A stretch of 64,000 nucleotides of DNA from Pseudeuparius sepicola (Eukaryota > Arthropoda > Insecta > Coleoptera > Anthribidae): assembly GCA_963920635.1 (NCBI GenBank), contig OY987298.1:40207787-40271786 (forward strand), written 5' to 3'. How positions within the stretch are numbered: the stretch's first letter is position 1; each line of letters opens with the position of its first letter. The notes beneath the pieces are model-generated. The model saw nothing but the letters and a program-made list of their open reading frames with translations. It had not been told where the DNA came from and searched no databases. The position numbers were made by a program, and so were the translations under genes. This document shows positions 46,821 through 56,938 of the stretch, in pieces.

Positions 46821-47979
46821 TATACAGGGTGTAACTAAACTGATGGTCAAAAATGCAACCACGTATTCTTGGAGTCAAAATAAGGGCACTTCTTCATATA
46901 TTTTTTTCTCCTAGGGGGCCATAGTTTTTTTTATACAGAGCGTATAAATTTAGAGAAAAATACACATATTTCTTAGTATCTCTATAAGTATAAGAGATAT
47001 TTTCTTCAAACTTGTCGTGTCACATGAGCGGATGAGTTGTCAAATTTAAGGTTAATATGAAGCTTGTGAGGCCCCCAATTTGTTTTGAATGGTAAATTCA
47101 ATGGTTAACAAAAAGTATCTCTTAGTATTTTTTCATATTATCAGCCGTTTTATTATTTTCAAAGAACGGCAATGCTGCAATAAACAAATCATTTTAAGAA
47201 TAAATCTAACAATCTGTGGATGTCAATTAAACTTGGCATTATTTGAATCATTTGGCTCCCAACTTTGCACTTTAGTATCAATATTTTGAAAAATTAAATT
47301 TTCATTTGAAGAATTGACTGATATGCACTTTTGCTATGGACTAGCCAATGGCAATAATAAACATGCGGAAACGCGTAGTTGCGTGTATTGAAAGAGACGG
47401 CCGTCATTTCGAACATTTAATAATTTAATTTTCTAATAGCAATACGTTTCTTTTATTATCGTTTTTGCTTTTGTATTTTGTTAAATAAAGTTTAATTGAC
47501 AACCACAGATTGCTAGATTTATTCTTAAAGTGATTATTGTTCATTGAAACGTTGCCGTTCTTTAAAAATAATTAAGAAACGGCTGCGAATACGAAAAAAT
47601 ACTAAGAGATACTTTTTGTTAACCATTCTATTTACCTCTCAAAACAAATTAAAAAAATGCGATTATACAGGGTATTCATATTTTTCTGAACTAATTAATT
47701 TTACTAACACCCATCTCCGCAACTGGGAGCCTCAGAAGCTTCATATCAACCTTAAGTTTGACGGCTCATCTGCTCATGTGACACGCCAAGTTTGAAGAAA
47801 ATATCTCGTATACTTCTAGAAATACTAAGAAATATGTGTTTTTTTCTCCAAACTTCTACGCTCTGTATAAAAAAAACTATGGCCCGTAGGAGAAAAAAAT
47901 ATATGAAGAAGTGCCCTTATTTTGACTTCAAGGATACGTAGTTTCATTTTTGACCATCAGTTTAGTTACACCCTGTATA
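46821..47979. mobile_element. Foldback element, TATACAGGGTGTAACTAAAC termini
   Basis: TATACAGGGTGTAACTAAAC at the left pairs with GTTTAGTTACACCCTGTATA at the right. Outer arms of about 240 bp (46821-47060 and 47700-47979) and an inner pair (AACAAAAAGTATCTCTTAGT near 47105 against its mirror near 47600) make it a palindrome of 1.16 kb. A fragment of the same family lies at 1729-2012. The inner sequence is AT-rich and non-coding. Confidence 0.92.
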
Positions 47980-48559
47980 AGTCCAATTTGGTACACGTTA
48001 TAACGGCATGGGTTAGCATAAAACCTGTTAATATCAAATACCTTGAACAACCAGTGGCGTAGAAATAGGTAATTATTATAATTGTTTTTAGAAAAAAAAA
48101 AACACCTTGTATAGCAATAAAATGTACCTATTCAATATCTTATGTAAATTTTAATTTTAAACAAAAATGCCCCCCTGTTAATTTTTTGTATGTGTCATGG
48201 TTTCGTGGCAAATTTGATTTTTTGTATTATTTCGGGGTATTTCTGAAAAATTATCTAAAAAATTTTCTGCATAAGTTACACTTAAAGTAGAAATAATGTG
48301 TTTGCTACTTGAAATAAAGTAATTTTTTCCAATAATCTTACCTGTTTAACAAGGGCGTCGCCAAAGGGGGGGCAGGGAGGGGCAGTTGCCCCCCCCCCCT
48401 AGACACTGGAATTTTTTTTACCAAATGCTAGCCAGGTCACTTATTATTTAAACAGTAATCGAGAAATTCACAAGAAAATTAATATTTCGTTAAGTTTTTT
48501 CTTGTACCTACCTACTTATTATTTTGTTATAATGCATACTAGACTTTAATCTTTAATAT

Positions 48560-49150
48560 TGAAATTATGCATACTGATATAGTTTTAGTCAGGCTGTCAT
48601 GTGTTAAAATAAGTTCAAAATAGAAGATTCTTCGGAAAAGCATAGACATCTCGTCAGCATGGGCCCAAGGAGCTTTTATGTTGACATTTACTTGTAGGTA
48701 TTTTAATAAATAATTTTTGGGCGTTTCCGAAAAAGTGTAAATGATAAGTAGGTATGCAAGTTTTTGATATAAAACTGCTAAAGAAAAGATCGCATCCCGT
48801 TTGCGAATGCTGAATGACAGTTTCTATTGAATGACATTTAACAATTAATTTACACTATTTATTCAATAAAGTAAACGATCTTTGGGCTTTGGGCATATAC
48901 GCAAACAGTAGGCCATCTTTTCTTCAATAGTTTTATAACAAGAACTTTCATCTTTATCATTGGCAGCCTGTTCAGAAACGGAAAAAATTATTTATTAAAA
49001 TACAATTGCAAGTGACCATAATAGCTCTTTGGGCCCACACTGACGGTCTGACTATGGTTTTCCCAAGAATCTTCTATTTTGAACTTCACTTCAAAACACA
49101 TGGCAGCCTAACTAAAATTATATCAAAACGCATTGTTTTCGAATAAATGA
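48560..49150. repeat. Inverted repeat inside hAT element B
   Basis: The left block GTTCAAAATAGAAGATTCTT (about 48609) with GGCTGTCATGTGTT before it is mirrored near 49065-49110, and GTGTGGGCCCAAAGAGC-type blocks also pair. Arms are about 200 bp and diverged. It may be an older foldback carried inside the hAT or part of the hAT's own sequence. Confidence 0.65.
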
Positions 49151-49280
49151 AGACTCACTATGATATTATGAAGAACCCAGGTTGATTATCTAATTCACAC
49201 TTTGGTATCGTGAAAGGCATAGGTACTGAGTAAAATTGTATCCAAATATCTGCCCTATAACGATTGACGATACTGGGCCG

Positions 49281-50150
49281 CAGGGGCGTGCAGTCCAGGG
49301 AAGCAAGGCAAGCAGTGCTTCTCCTAAACCAAAACAATGTAAAATGATAAAATGTAATTTTTGAATTTTTAAACAGGAAGCAATTAGTTTAGTTACCTAG
49401 GTATATCAAAAACGCTAAAAATTATCTTATATATCATATATCAAATCTACAATATGTTATGCCTATAGCAAATGCGGCGTTGACTCCGACTACACCCATC
49501 CTACCGAGCGACAGTACAGTACAATGTAAGCTATGCCGGCCGCCAGCTTTTCTGTAGCGTTCGATAGTCGAGAGGTTATTGAACTTTCCACCTCCACCGC
49601 ACTGGCTGACCCGAATAAGAACGCCTGTTTTATGTGTGCGTGGAAGCTATCGTTGCAGTAGGTTCTTTGTTTAATTGTTGGTTTTGATCTGCGTCGGTGC
49701 GTCGCGCGCGTCGTATCTCGGGCGATATGGAAGACAATAATACGGACGTGGACATGCAAATACTGTCAACTGCGGCTGTCGGGAATGACGTTGAAAATGT
49801 TAAAGTTGGACAATTATTAAGTAAGAAGAGTGTGTGTGAATCTGTAGTGTATGCCTTAATAATAAAGGCATTTTTAACATTAAACTTTGCGGATAAGCTT
49901 CAATTAATTATAAACGGAAGAGCAAAACCCCCTATGAAAACTTTAGCCACAAAAATGAATGAACGACTTTCACAGATATCGCTGTTGTCTATTGAGAATA
50001 TACTTCTCCAGAACATGTTAGAGCATCGACGTTTTTATGATGACGTCATTGACGAATTCGCAAAAAGTGATCAAAGAATCGAATTACATTACAAATATGT
50101 AAGTTTTTAAACATTGCTTCCCTTACTTAAAATGTCACCGCACGCCCCTG
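49281..50150 (+). mobile_element. hAT element C nested in element B, CAGGGGCGTGC termini
   Basis: Terminal repeats CAGGGGCGTGC and GCACGCCCCTG are flanked by an exact 8-bp duplication CTGGGCCG (49273-49280 and 50151-50158). At 870 bp it is small but holds one intact frame of 127 codons (49727-50110) preceded by a CG-rich leader. It inserted into element B and is therefore the youngest of the three nested layers. Confidence 0.94.
49727..50110 (+). CDS. Uncharacterised 127-residue protein of hAT element C
   Basis: The ATG at 49727 (context GCGATATGG) opens a frame starting MEDNNTDVDM and running to a stop at 50110, almost filling the right half of the element. The frame could extend 10 codons upstream only with a GTG start, so I use the ATG. 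The protein is acidic at the start, then mixed. LLSKKSVCESVVYALIIKAF is hydrophobic but more helical than membrane-like, and the tail reads NMLEHRRFYDDVIDEFAKSD. I see no zinc finger, DDE residues or hATC motif. It may be an N-terminal transposase piece kept by an internal deletion, or a captured host exon. The intact frame in a deleted element is unusual, but short frames survive by chance in young copies. Confidence 0.45.
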   Translation: MEDNNTDVDMQILSTAAVGNDVENVKVGQLLSKKSVCESVVYALIIKAFLTLNFADKLQLIINGRAKPPMKTLATKMNERLSQISLLSIENILLQNMLEHRRFYDDVIDEFAKSDQRIELHYKYVSF

Positions 50151-51212
50151 CTGGGCCGTGTGCTGGCTCAGCGAGTCCATACAGGCGAATTTCAGAGAGT
50201 GGGGGTGCAGTGCATGCCTGGATATTTTATTATAAGGAATCGAATTATTTAATTATATAGAGACGTTTTCAACCCGATAGATTTGTTTTAAGAAATTTCT
50301 AGATTCCTAGTTTTTGAGAAAATGTAATGTCTTGTGTAGGTACTAAAATGGAAAAATCTATTCTCTCAGAATTCGGCTACGTATAACCACAGAAAAACAG
50401 CAGTGGCCTAACGAAATAACTTCAGTTTAAGACCAACTTGGGACGTTAACTGAAATGCAAATAAATATTAATTTAAATATCTGGATCTTTAAACTAAAAT
50501 ATAGTTTCTTTCATTTTAGGGCGCTAGCCAACAAATTAAATGTATTCAATTAACAATCGTTATAAAATTAATTCAAAGTAACGTTTTTATTTCAAGAGTA
50601 CAGTATGTCAAATGGAAATCAAAATTTTAAAGAAATATGTGTACTGAATTTAAGATACTTTTTTTTTTCTGTGAAGATAAGCGATACGCCGTCTGGTGTG
50701 CAAAAGTCATCAATAAAAAGTTTGCCGGGGTGTACCACTTTAAAGTGGGGTATATATCATCTTGCCCCCCTCTGGCCCATTGGCTGGCGACGCCCTTGCT
50801 GTTTAAGGCTATACTTTTGAAGATACAGGGTCTAAAACATTTAAGGAAGATACAATAATTATTAATGTTACGCTCTGTATCTTGAAAAGTAAAACCTTGA
50901 ATGGGTAAGTTTATTGGGAAAAGTTACAATTTTTAAAGTAAAAAACACATTTTTTTCTATTTTGAATGTTACTCATGGAGCGAAGTTTTAAGTTAATTTT
51001 TCAGAAGTACCCCGAAATAATGCGAAACAATCAAATTTGCTATGAAACCATGACACATATGAAAAAATGCCAAGAGAACGTTTTTGTTTACAATTAAAAT
51101 TTACATAAGAAATTGAATACATTTTATTGCTGTACAAGGTGTTTTTTTTTTTCTAAAAACAATTATACTAATTATTACCCTCTTCTACGCCACTAGTTGT
51201 TCAAGGTATTTT

Positions 51213-52010
51213 ATTCACAAACATAGAGTTTTTGTTAATCACAGAAAATGTATTTTCAGTCTTATAGTAGAGACGTACATCTTGTCAACAAAGTGACATC
51301 TGTGGACCGATGACCAAACTATTCAAACTTACTTCTACTGAATCATAACAAATAAAGCTAACATTATACAAGTACAGGGGACAATCAATAACAAAATATA
51401 CGAGGATTACTAGATAAGATAAACATTAGATAAATCAAAGTCCAATCGCCAAGTCGGCAAAATCTGCGAGTATAAATCCGGCACCAGCCACAGGCTGGGC
51501 ATCAGTAAGCCCCGCTTATTAGCAGCTACTCGATCACTGACCACTCTCGGTGGTCTGACCTGACAATGGACCCCGCTTAAGTAGCCTCCTTGTTCAGGTC
51601 GGGCTCCGAGGGGCAGACGACAGCGCCCCTGGGCACTGTTGAAGTCGTCAGTGGGTCAGCAGCGGCACCGCGCCGTCGGGTCAAGGGCGCAGCTCGCGCC
51701 CCGGTCACTTCCACGTACTATCGGTCGCGTCAGTCCACAGTCCGCGCTACCCCCGCCATGGTCCAGATACTGTTAGAGGCATATCTGTGAGTGCAAGAAT
51801 AAACATCACCCTAGTTTGTACCTGCTGTCTTTCTTTCTGCGCTTCGCGACTCCCGCACCCAGTGATCCCGGCAAGGTGTGAGGGTTAATCCAACCCTCCG
51901 GCACACACAAGTAGTGCGTCACATGGTAAAGGCTCCGTGTGGAGGCACTCAGTTGTGACACGTGGTGGAGGCGCCGCAGTCTTCAATCTGCACCACGCGT
52001 CTCCCACGTG
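51213..52010 (+). mobile_element. Possible LTR-retrotransposon LTR fragment
   Basis: A GC-rich block contains, in LTR-like order, a TATAAAT box (51471-51477), an AATAAA polyadenylation signal (about 51799-51804) and, further on, TGTGACACGTGGTGGAGGCG (about 51953), which looks like an LTR end followed by a primer-binding-like segment. I found no second LTR and no gag or pol, so this would be a solo or truncated LTR. An unrelated host promoter is the alternative. Confidence 0.4.
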
Positions 52011-52507
52011 CACCTTGTGTGACAATATTATTATAAGGTCACCGAAAATATATTGTACGTAAAATACTTGGAAAGCGTAATAATTACTAAAGTCGCATCT
52101 TAAGTTTCCATTTGTTGTACCTACCGTTCTGCGAGTTTTTTATTGCCTTAAACCCCACTAACAAATCTGAACAATTTATTAAATATACAGTGTGACCCAC
52201 TTAAAACAGGGAACACCCCCGCCCCATAAAATTTGTAATTGTCGTCCGATTCGGATCGTTTTTTTTTTTCACATTAAAAAATATTATAATTACATTGTTT
52301 AAAAAAAACAAGTGCTACTATTAGATACGACATATTTTTGGGCGCCAAAATTAGAGAAATCATATTAGCAATTTTTTTTATAAAATTTCTCACTACGCCA
52401 CTGGATTGGTTTGCACCCAATTTAAAAAAAAAAAAAATATCGAACAATACAAATTCTAGATACCAATGAATAATACCCGCCTACTCGGTTGAAACAAGTT
52501 GCATGGG
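52011..52507. repeat. Segment with a TACAGTGTGACCC-started fragment
   Basis: A foldback-like start TATACAGTGTGACCCACTTA lies at about 52188 and an inverted hAT-like end ACTACGCCACTGG at about 52392. Neither has a partner. The rest is AT-rich. Confidence 0.45.
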
Positions 52508-53142
52508 CACGGGCGTAGCCAAGGGGGGGGTTTCGGGGGTTCAAACCCCCCCCCGAAATAAGCAAAACATTACCTAATATTATACCGAAAAAATACGAGG
52601 AGTGAAGAGTTAAATTATTATTACGTTTGAATATATTATGTAGTAATAGTAGCGCCTAGCGCCATCTTTTGACGAGCCCCTAAGTCGAAATGAGCGGAAC
52701 TTTGTGGAAGTTCGTGGAAGTTTCTGGACGGCTACTGGGCTGCTATATAAGCGGCGCCGCGGCGCGTGACCGCGCTTACGGCAGTATTGTTCCATGCGAA
52801 CTCGAAGCTAATAAAAGTAAAAAGTGGTGAACGAATAGTGAAGAGAATTAAGTGTACCGTGTAAGTGAGTAATTTGAGTGCACTGTTATTCGATGACCTT
52901 GTTAAGGATAGATACGTGAATCATTATTACTGTCGAAAAATGGAGGGGAAAAAAAGGAAGGGTGATAAACCTAAAGGTATGGACTACTGGAAAAAGTGGT
53001 GTAGTCAAGGTCAAGGGGTTTCTAATAAAGAAACAAATTTAGATTTAGCTATCAAAGCTTCAGCTACCTTGCATGCTGATAAGGAGACTGCCTACCCCGA
53101 AATCTAGTTTGGAATCTTGGCTACCATTCCTGTATCCACTGC
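52508..53142 (+). mobile_element. hAT family A, copy 3 (3' truncated)
   Basis: The left terminus CACGGGCGTAGCCAAGG, the G/C hairpin, the HSE-like block and TATA box (52696-52750), the leader and the N-terminal frame (52940-53107) match copy 1. Differences: about 75 bp upstream of the promoter is missing, about 74 bp after GGAAT near 53115 is missing, and the element breaks off after a CTGTATCCACTGC block at 53142, where unrelated GC-rich DNA begins. Without a right end no target duplication can be read. Confidence 0.9.
52696..52750 (+). promoter_or_regulatory. HSE-like block and TATA box, hAT copy 3
   Basis: Same pentamer arrangement as 21850-21904 and TATATAA at 52744-52750. In this copy the leader downstream is complete. 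Confidence 0.55.
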
Positions 53143-53413
53143 AGTAGTAATACAAAGAGAGTACGGGACCACTTTGACCTCAGTTGACCCCTTGATCCTG
53201 AGAGTCCCCTACGGCCCGAGGTCACGGGAGCAAAGTGGCTACGTCATGCCCGAGGTCACGTGACGTCACCGGATGACCCCAGTTGACCCCTAGATCCTGA
53301 TAGGTTAACCTTTGACCTTTGGGCCACGTGTGACCCCCAGTTGACCCCCCCCCCCCACTCCAACGACGGGGCAACCCCCACTCCAACGGCTTGGTGGGGT
53401 GAGGTCTATATAT
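53143..53413 (+). promoter_or_regulatory. TGACC-rich direct repeats and TATA box upstream of a two-gene cassette
   Basis: Three similar blocks occur: TGACCTCAGTTGACCCCTTG (about 53169), TGACCCCAGTTGACCCCTAG (about 53275) and TGACCCCCAGTTGACC (about 53331). CCCGAGGTCACG occurs twice (about 53216 and 53249), followed by two CACTCCAACG copies around a poly-C run. A TATATAT box lies at 53407-53413, about 75 bases before the first ATG. The half-sites resemble TGACC/GGTCA nuclear-receptor sites, but that is pattern only. The composition differs sharply from all surroundings. Confidence 0.6.
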
Positions 53414-53483
53414 TCGTGCGCAAGAGCAGTTTTCCCGTTATATACACTTACAATTTCCCACAGTCTGATTTGCCGAGTTCAAA

Positions 53484-53792
53484 ATGCAGTCGTTCCTGAA
53501 TCACCTGAACAAGAATTTGATCGTCAAGAAATTCGAAAGCGTTCAAAATATGGACGTGGATGAAAATTTTCAAATCACGAGCGTGGACAAAGTGAACACG
53601 CAATACGGAGAGAAGGTCTACGTAGAGTTCGAAGAATTTAAGACGGTGCTGCCGCAACGATACACGGCCGAGTTTACGCCCCAACGGATCGAAGAAATTA
53701 ATAGGGATATCGGTAACGGAAGGAGGTATTACATGAAGAGTCTTGGACCCGTCGGCCGATCTACAAATATCGAATTTATTGTAGAACCATGA
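53484..53792 (+). CDS. Uncharacterised small protein, first gene of the cassette
   Basis: An intact 102-residue frame from an ATG (context TTCAAAATGC) to TGA. Visible pattern: a helix-like start MQSFLNHLNKNLIVKKFE, then alternating strands ITSVDKVNTQYGEKVYVEFE, LPQRYTAEFTPQRIEEINRD and a final IEFIVEP. The V.T.YG.K..V.....LP.RY..E.....I..IN layout suggests a compact beta-barrel (OB-fold-like) protein, possibly nucleic-acid binding. That is inference from the pattern. Codon use is GC-richer than the region. It overlaps the next frame by the ATGA arrangement, which is typical of viruses and compact mobile elements. A DNA-virus or large-transposon origin is possible. I do not recognise the exact family. 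Confidence 0.6.
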   Translation: MQSFLNHLNKNLIVKKFESVQNMDVDENFQITSVDKVNTQYGEKVYVEFEEFKTVLPQRYTAEFTPQRIEEINRDIGNGRRYYMKSLGPVGRSTNIEFIVEP

Positions 53793-53911
53793 CGAAGCTG
53801 GAGTACAGAAGAAAACTGCAACAATATTTGAAGAATTTAGAAGCATTGAAATATGAACTTATGTTATATGAAATTAAAATGAAGATAAAACATATTGACT
53901 TACACAATTAA
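53789..53911 (+). CDS. 40-residue helical protein, second gene of the cassette
   Basis: The ATG overlaps the TGA of the previous frame (ATGA at 53789-53792). The product begins MTKLEYRRKLQQYLKNLEAL and is strongly charged and helical with regularly spaced Leu, Tyr and Met, so it could form a short coiled coil. It ends at TAA (53909-53911), 5 bases before an AATAAA signal. The frame is short and could be chance. The tight overlap and the signal immediately after it favour a real second product made by reinitiation. Confidence 0.45.
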   Translation: MTKLEYRRKLQQYLKNLEALKYELMLYEIKMKIKHIDLHN

Positions 53912-53916
53912 TTTTT

Positions 53917-53922
53917 AATAAA
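53917..53922 (+). terminator. Polyadenylation signal AATAAA after the cassette
   Basis: AATAAA follows the stop of the second frame by five bases, with a GT/T-rich stretch (TTGTTGTGTTTTTTT) about 15-30 bases further on, the usual downstream element. Confidence 0.55.
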
Positions 53923-54803
53923 CGTTTAAAAATCTTTTGTTGTGTTTTTTTATAAGAATCTTTGTGTTGAAGGGAAAACACCTGAAGCATCATATTATAA
54001 TAAAACTCTCACTCTAAGCAATAATATCACTCTATTCCACTGTTATGTGTATACAGGGTGATTCTTAACTTATACACATAAATTTGGAAAATTGTAGGTT
54101 ATGTCAAGTAATGGCTAATAATGAAAAAAAAAGTCTAATAAAATTGTTATCGATAAGGTCTGCGTTTGTGATCTTATGAACCATAATTTTTAATTTATTT
54201 GTGCAAATAAACCCCGAATTGTTCAAGTACACAAAAATATAACTCAGCTGTTGCGTCGCATCGGGTTACTCGCTGCGAACGCGTGACCGCATAGTAAATA
54301 TATAGTAAGAGAAAACACGTGGAATAGTTCACGACAGACGCCTGCTTTGTTTGGTCGAGCACTCAGCGATTTTGCTGAAACCGCATATAGAACAATAGGC
54401 TACAAATTTCACCCAATTATCTTCTAAATAAAAAAATCTGAAAAAATTGCAGATAGAATAATAAACGGAAAATTTGGGAAAATCAGCATGTAACGCAAAC
54501 GATTTAGGCCGGAATCTTCAACTAGACACGTGGAAATCCGAGGTAGACTCCTTGGTATCAGGAAATGTGATACATTATGGTAAATAAGAAACCACGTGGA
54601 ACCGTATATGATGCGATGTACAACGTAAACAATTAGTACGTCAGGGGCTCGGATTTTCTGCTGATGCAGGTATATCGTGATTTCCAAATATATCTTCTGA
54701 TCGGCTGATCGGAAAAAATCCTCATATAGCGCAATCGATTTTGGGGCCACCCCTTGGGGGGGGTGGACTTAGTCTACCCCGGGGTGGGTGGGGGGTGGCG
54801 GGT
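53923..54803. other. Unassigned segment with a TACAGGGTG fragment
   Basis: An unpaired start TATACAGGGTGATTCTTAAC lies at about 54051. The rest is AT-rich without recognised features. GC-rich DNA starts near 54742. Confidence 0.45.
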
Positions 54804-54867
54804 GGGCAACTACGTGCCAGGAGGAACGGAGGCCGAAGGCCTCCGTCCGACTGGCATGTAGTTGCCC
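54804..54867. repeat. Strong GC-rich hairpin
   Basis: GGGCAACTACGTGCCAG pairs with CTGGCATGTAGTTGCCC (one mismatch), and inside it CGGAGGCC pairs with GGCCTCCG around a GAA loop. The two stems are separated by 5-6 unpaired bases on each side. G-rich DNA (about 54754-54803) precedes it. Confidence 0.85.
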
Positions 54868-55019
54868 GAACAAAATCCACCCTTCCCCCTTGCACGCGTT
54901 TCGCGCATGCGCAGTTCCGCACTTTTGATACCTATGAAAATTCGAAAAATTTTGAAAATTTTTTATTCAAAAAATGTAATTTTAAAAAGGTCCTGATCCT
55001 ATAATCCCGATAACATTTT

Positions 55020-55968
55020 GGGAAATTTTCATTTTTTGACGGTGAAATGTACAAGACAAGACTCAGACGAATGTTTTATATACAAGTGCAGATAGAATTT
55101 TTTCGAGTGACTGATAAAAACAGTTATTATAATAGTTAGTCGGAAGGCCCCAGATAACATAGGAAATTTTGTTTGAACAAAATCTGTAAAAAAAATCCAA
55201 GACGTGAAAATGTAGGTAGAATTTTCGAATAAGTTTTGTATACCGGTAAAAATATATGTAAAGGTAAAAATAACGTCAGTTTCACTTGGAAAAAAATGAT
55301 GAAAAAATTTCAGTAAAAAAAATACGATGTAGAGGTTGTACCAAAAAAAAAATTGGAAATAATTATTTATTCCAGTAAAATATACACAAGACCGAAAAAG
55401 GTAATTGCGCGGCTGTCCCATTTTATACACCCTAACTGTTTCAGTTCATCTCGTTTGGAAAAATTTTAGGGGTTATTACTTTTTTAAATACCGGTTTCCT
55501 CAACCTTATTTGAAAGTAAATATTTTTTAGTTCCCCACAGAAGGAAATAATGACGATATTTTATACCGGTGGATTCAAAAAATATATAAGGTTAGGAAAA
55601 AACCTTGGTAGGCAAACGCGGCTCTGCTGACCAGACAAAAAAAAACCTTAGTCGACAAATAATGGCCTATAAGAAGGGTGCGTGATTCCACGTATCAGTT
55701 CGAGTGCTCCAAGATGCAAGTAAGTATATACCAGCTGTCCCATTTTTAAACAGCTAGATATTTGGAAACCTTTCGTAAAAAAATTCCCAAGGATTACATG
55801 AGCAAAAGAAAGAAAAAAATGTAAATATACCAGCTGTCCCATTTATAAACCGCTTGATATCTTGGAAACGAAAACTTATATAAAGGAAGTAAAAGCTATA
55901 TCTTAATAGGCGGAGGACCGACTGTCATTCAGACAGGTGAAAATTTTTTGTGATTTTTTGTAGAAGTT
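55020..55968. repeat. Diverged units of the giant foldback family
   Basis: 55060-55200 carries the same word order as the subrepeats at 58889-59928 (GACGAATGTTT, AGATAGAATTTTTTCGA, AACATAGGAAA, AATCTGTAAAAAAAATCCAA). CAGCTGTCCCATTT lies at 55732 and again about 100 bases later (with AGATATTTGGAAACC and TGATATCTTGGAAACG after each), and GGCTGTCCCATTTTATA occurs at 55413 and 57318. This is an eroded outer part of the same locus. Confidence 0.6.
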
Positions 55969-56550
55969 TTTTGCCAAAATTTTTTTTTGTCAATTTTTTT
56001 TTTGCCAAAATTTTTTTTTGCCAAAATTTTTTTTTGCCAAAATTTTTTTTTGCCAAAATTTTTTTTGCCAAAATTTTTTTTTACCAAAATTTTTTTTTAC
56101 CAAAATTTTTTTTTGCAAAATTTTTTTTTGTCAAATTTTTTTTTGCAAAATTTTTTTTCCCAAATTTTTTTTTCGTCAAAATTTTTTTTTCCAAATTTTT
56201 TTTTCGTCAAAATTTTTTTCCCCAAATTTTTTTTTCGTCAAAATTTTTTTTTGTCAAATTTTTTTTTTGACAATTTTTTTTGCCAAAATTTTTTTTGCCA
56301 AATTTTTTTTTGCCAAATTTTTTTTTGCCAAATTTTTTTTTGCCAAATTTTTTTTTTGTCAAAATTTTTTTTGTCAAAATTTTTTTTGTCAAAATTTTTT
56401 TTTGCCAAATTTTTTTTTGTCAAAATTTTTTTTGTCAAAATTTTTTTTTCTAAAATTTTTTTTGACATTTTTTTTGCCAAATTTTTTTTTTCGAATTTTT
56501 TTTTGCCAATTTTTTTTTGCCAAATTCTTTTTCGACAAAATTTTTTTTTA
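55969..56550. repeat. T-tract minisatellite, unit about 15 bp
   Basis: About 40 tandem copies of a unit like TTTTTTTTGCCAAAA, with GTC, TTC, CCC and GAC variants of the three-base core and small length changes in the T tract. Frames on both strands give phenylalanine- or lysine-rich peptides, which are artefacts of the repeat. Confidence 0.95.
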
Positions 56551-56938
56551 CACAAATATAATTGCTAACGTTTAATTTGTTTACCCCATTTACGAAAATG
56601 ATAACAAAATTGGATCAGACAAGATGTTTTTTCGAAGTATAGTTTTTAAACACAGGGTGCCACCACCGGTTTTACGATATAGGTTTCAAAATGCGACGCA
56701 AGTACATAAAAAAAATACCCTAGAGATAAGAAAACAAAATACAACTCACCGAAAGATTCTTGATGATGTATAAAAAGAAATCAGGTTACATCTAATGCCC
56801 CAGACAGTAAAATAAACATCCCCGAGCTATCAGATATAACCAAACATCATTTTTCTAACGGCACAGTCATTTTCACGGGAAAAACAACCAGTAACCGTTC
56901 AAATTCCATAGATAGATACTGCCGTAATCCAAAATTTC
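56551..56938. other. Segment between minisatellite and inverted arm
   Basis: No gene. The inverted match to the right side may continue into this stretch, but its partner would lie beyond the window end. Confidence 0.5.

Larger units (their letters stand above)
48350..50798. mobile_element. hAT element B, CAAGGGCGTCGCC termini
   Basis: Terminal repeats CAAGGGCGTCGCC and GGCGACGCCCTTG are flanked by an exact 8-bp duplication CTGTTTAA (48342-48349 and 50799-50806). Just inside the left end a G-rich run (GGGGGGGCAGGGAGGGGCAG) is followed by a C-run, and C-runs precede the right end. It is 2449 bp including an 870-bp nested hAT with its duplication. Without it, 1571 bp. No transposase coding was found in its own sequence, so it is non-autonomous. 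Confidence 0.93.
48036..51212. mobile_element. Palindromic element split by nested hAT insertions
   Basis: 48036-48349 and about 50807-51212 are inverted copies: AAATACCTTGAACAAC, AGTGGCGTAGAA, a TACCTATTCAATATCTTATG block and GGTATTTCTGAAAAATTA appear at the left and mirrored at the right. The loop has its own small hairpin, ACTTTTGAAGATACAG against CTGTATCTTGAAAAGT (50812-50895). Removing the 2.45-kb hAT leaves a foldback of about 0.72 kb. The CAGTGGCGTAG word looks like a hAT terminus, but the inverted match continues 16 bases beyond it, so the true termini are further out. Confidence 0.85.

Noticed and set aside
55950..56575. Long phenylalanine-rich and lysine-rich open frames on both strands
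   Set aside because: They are by-products of the 15-bp T-tract minisatellite. Every frame stays open because the unit length avoids stops.
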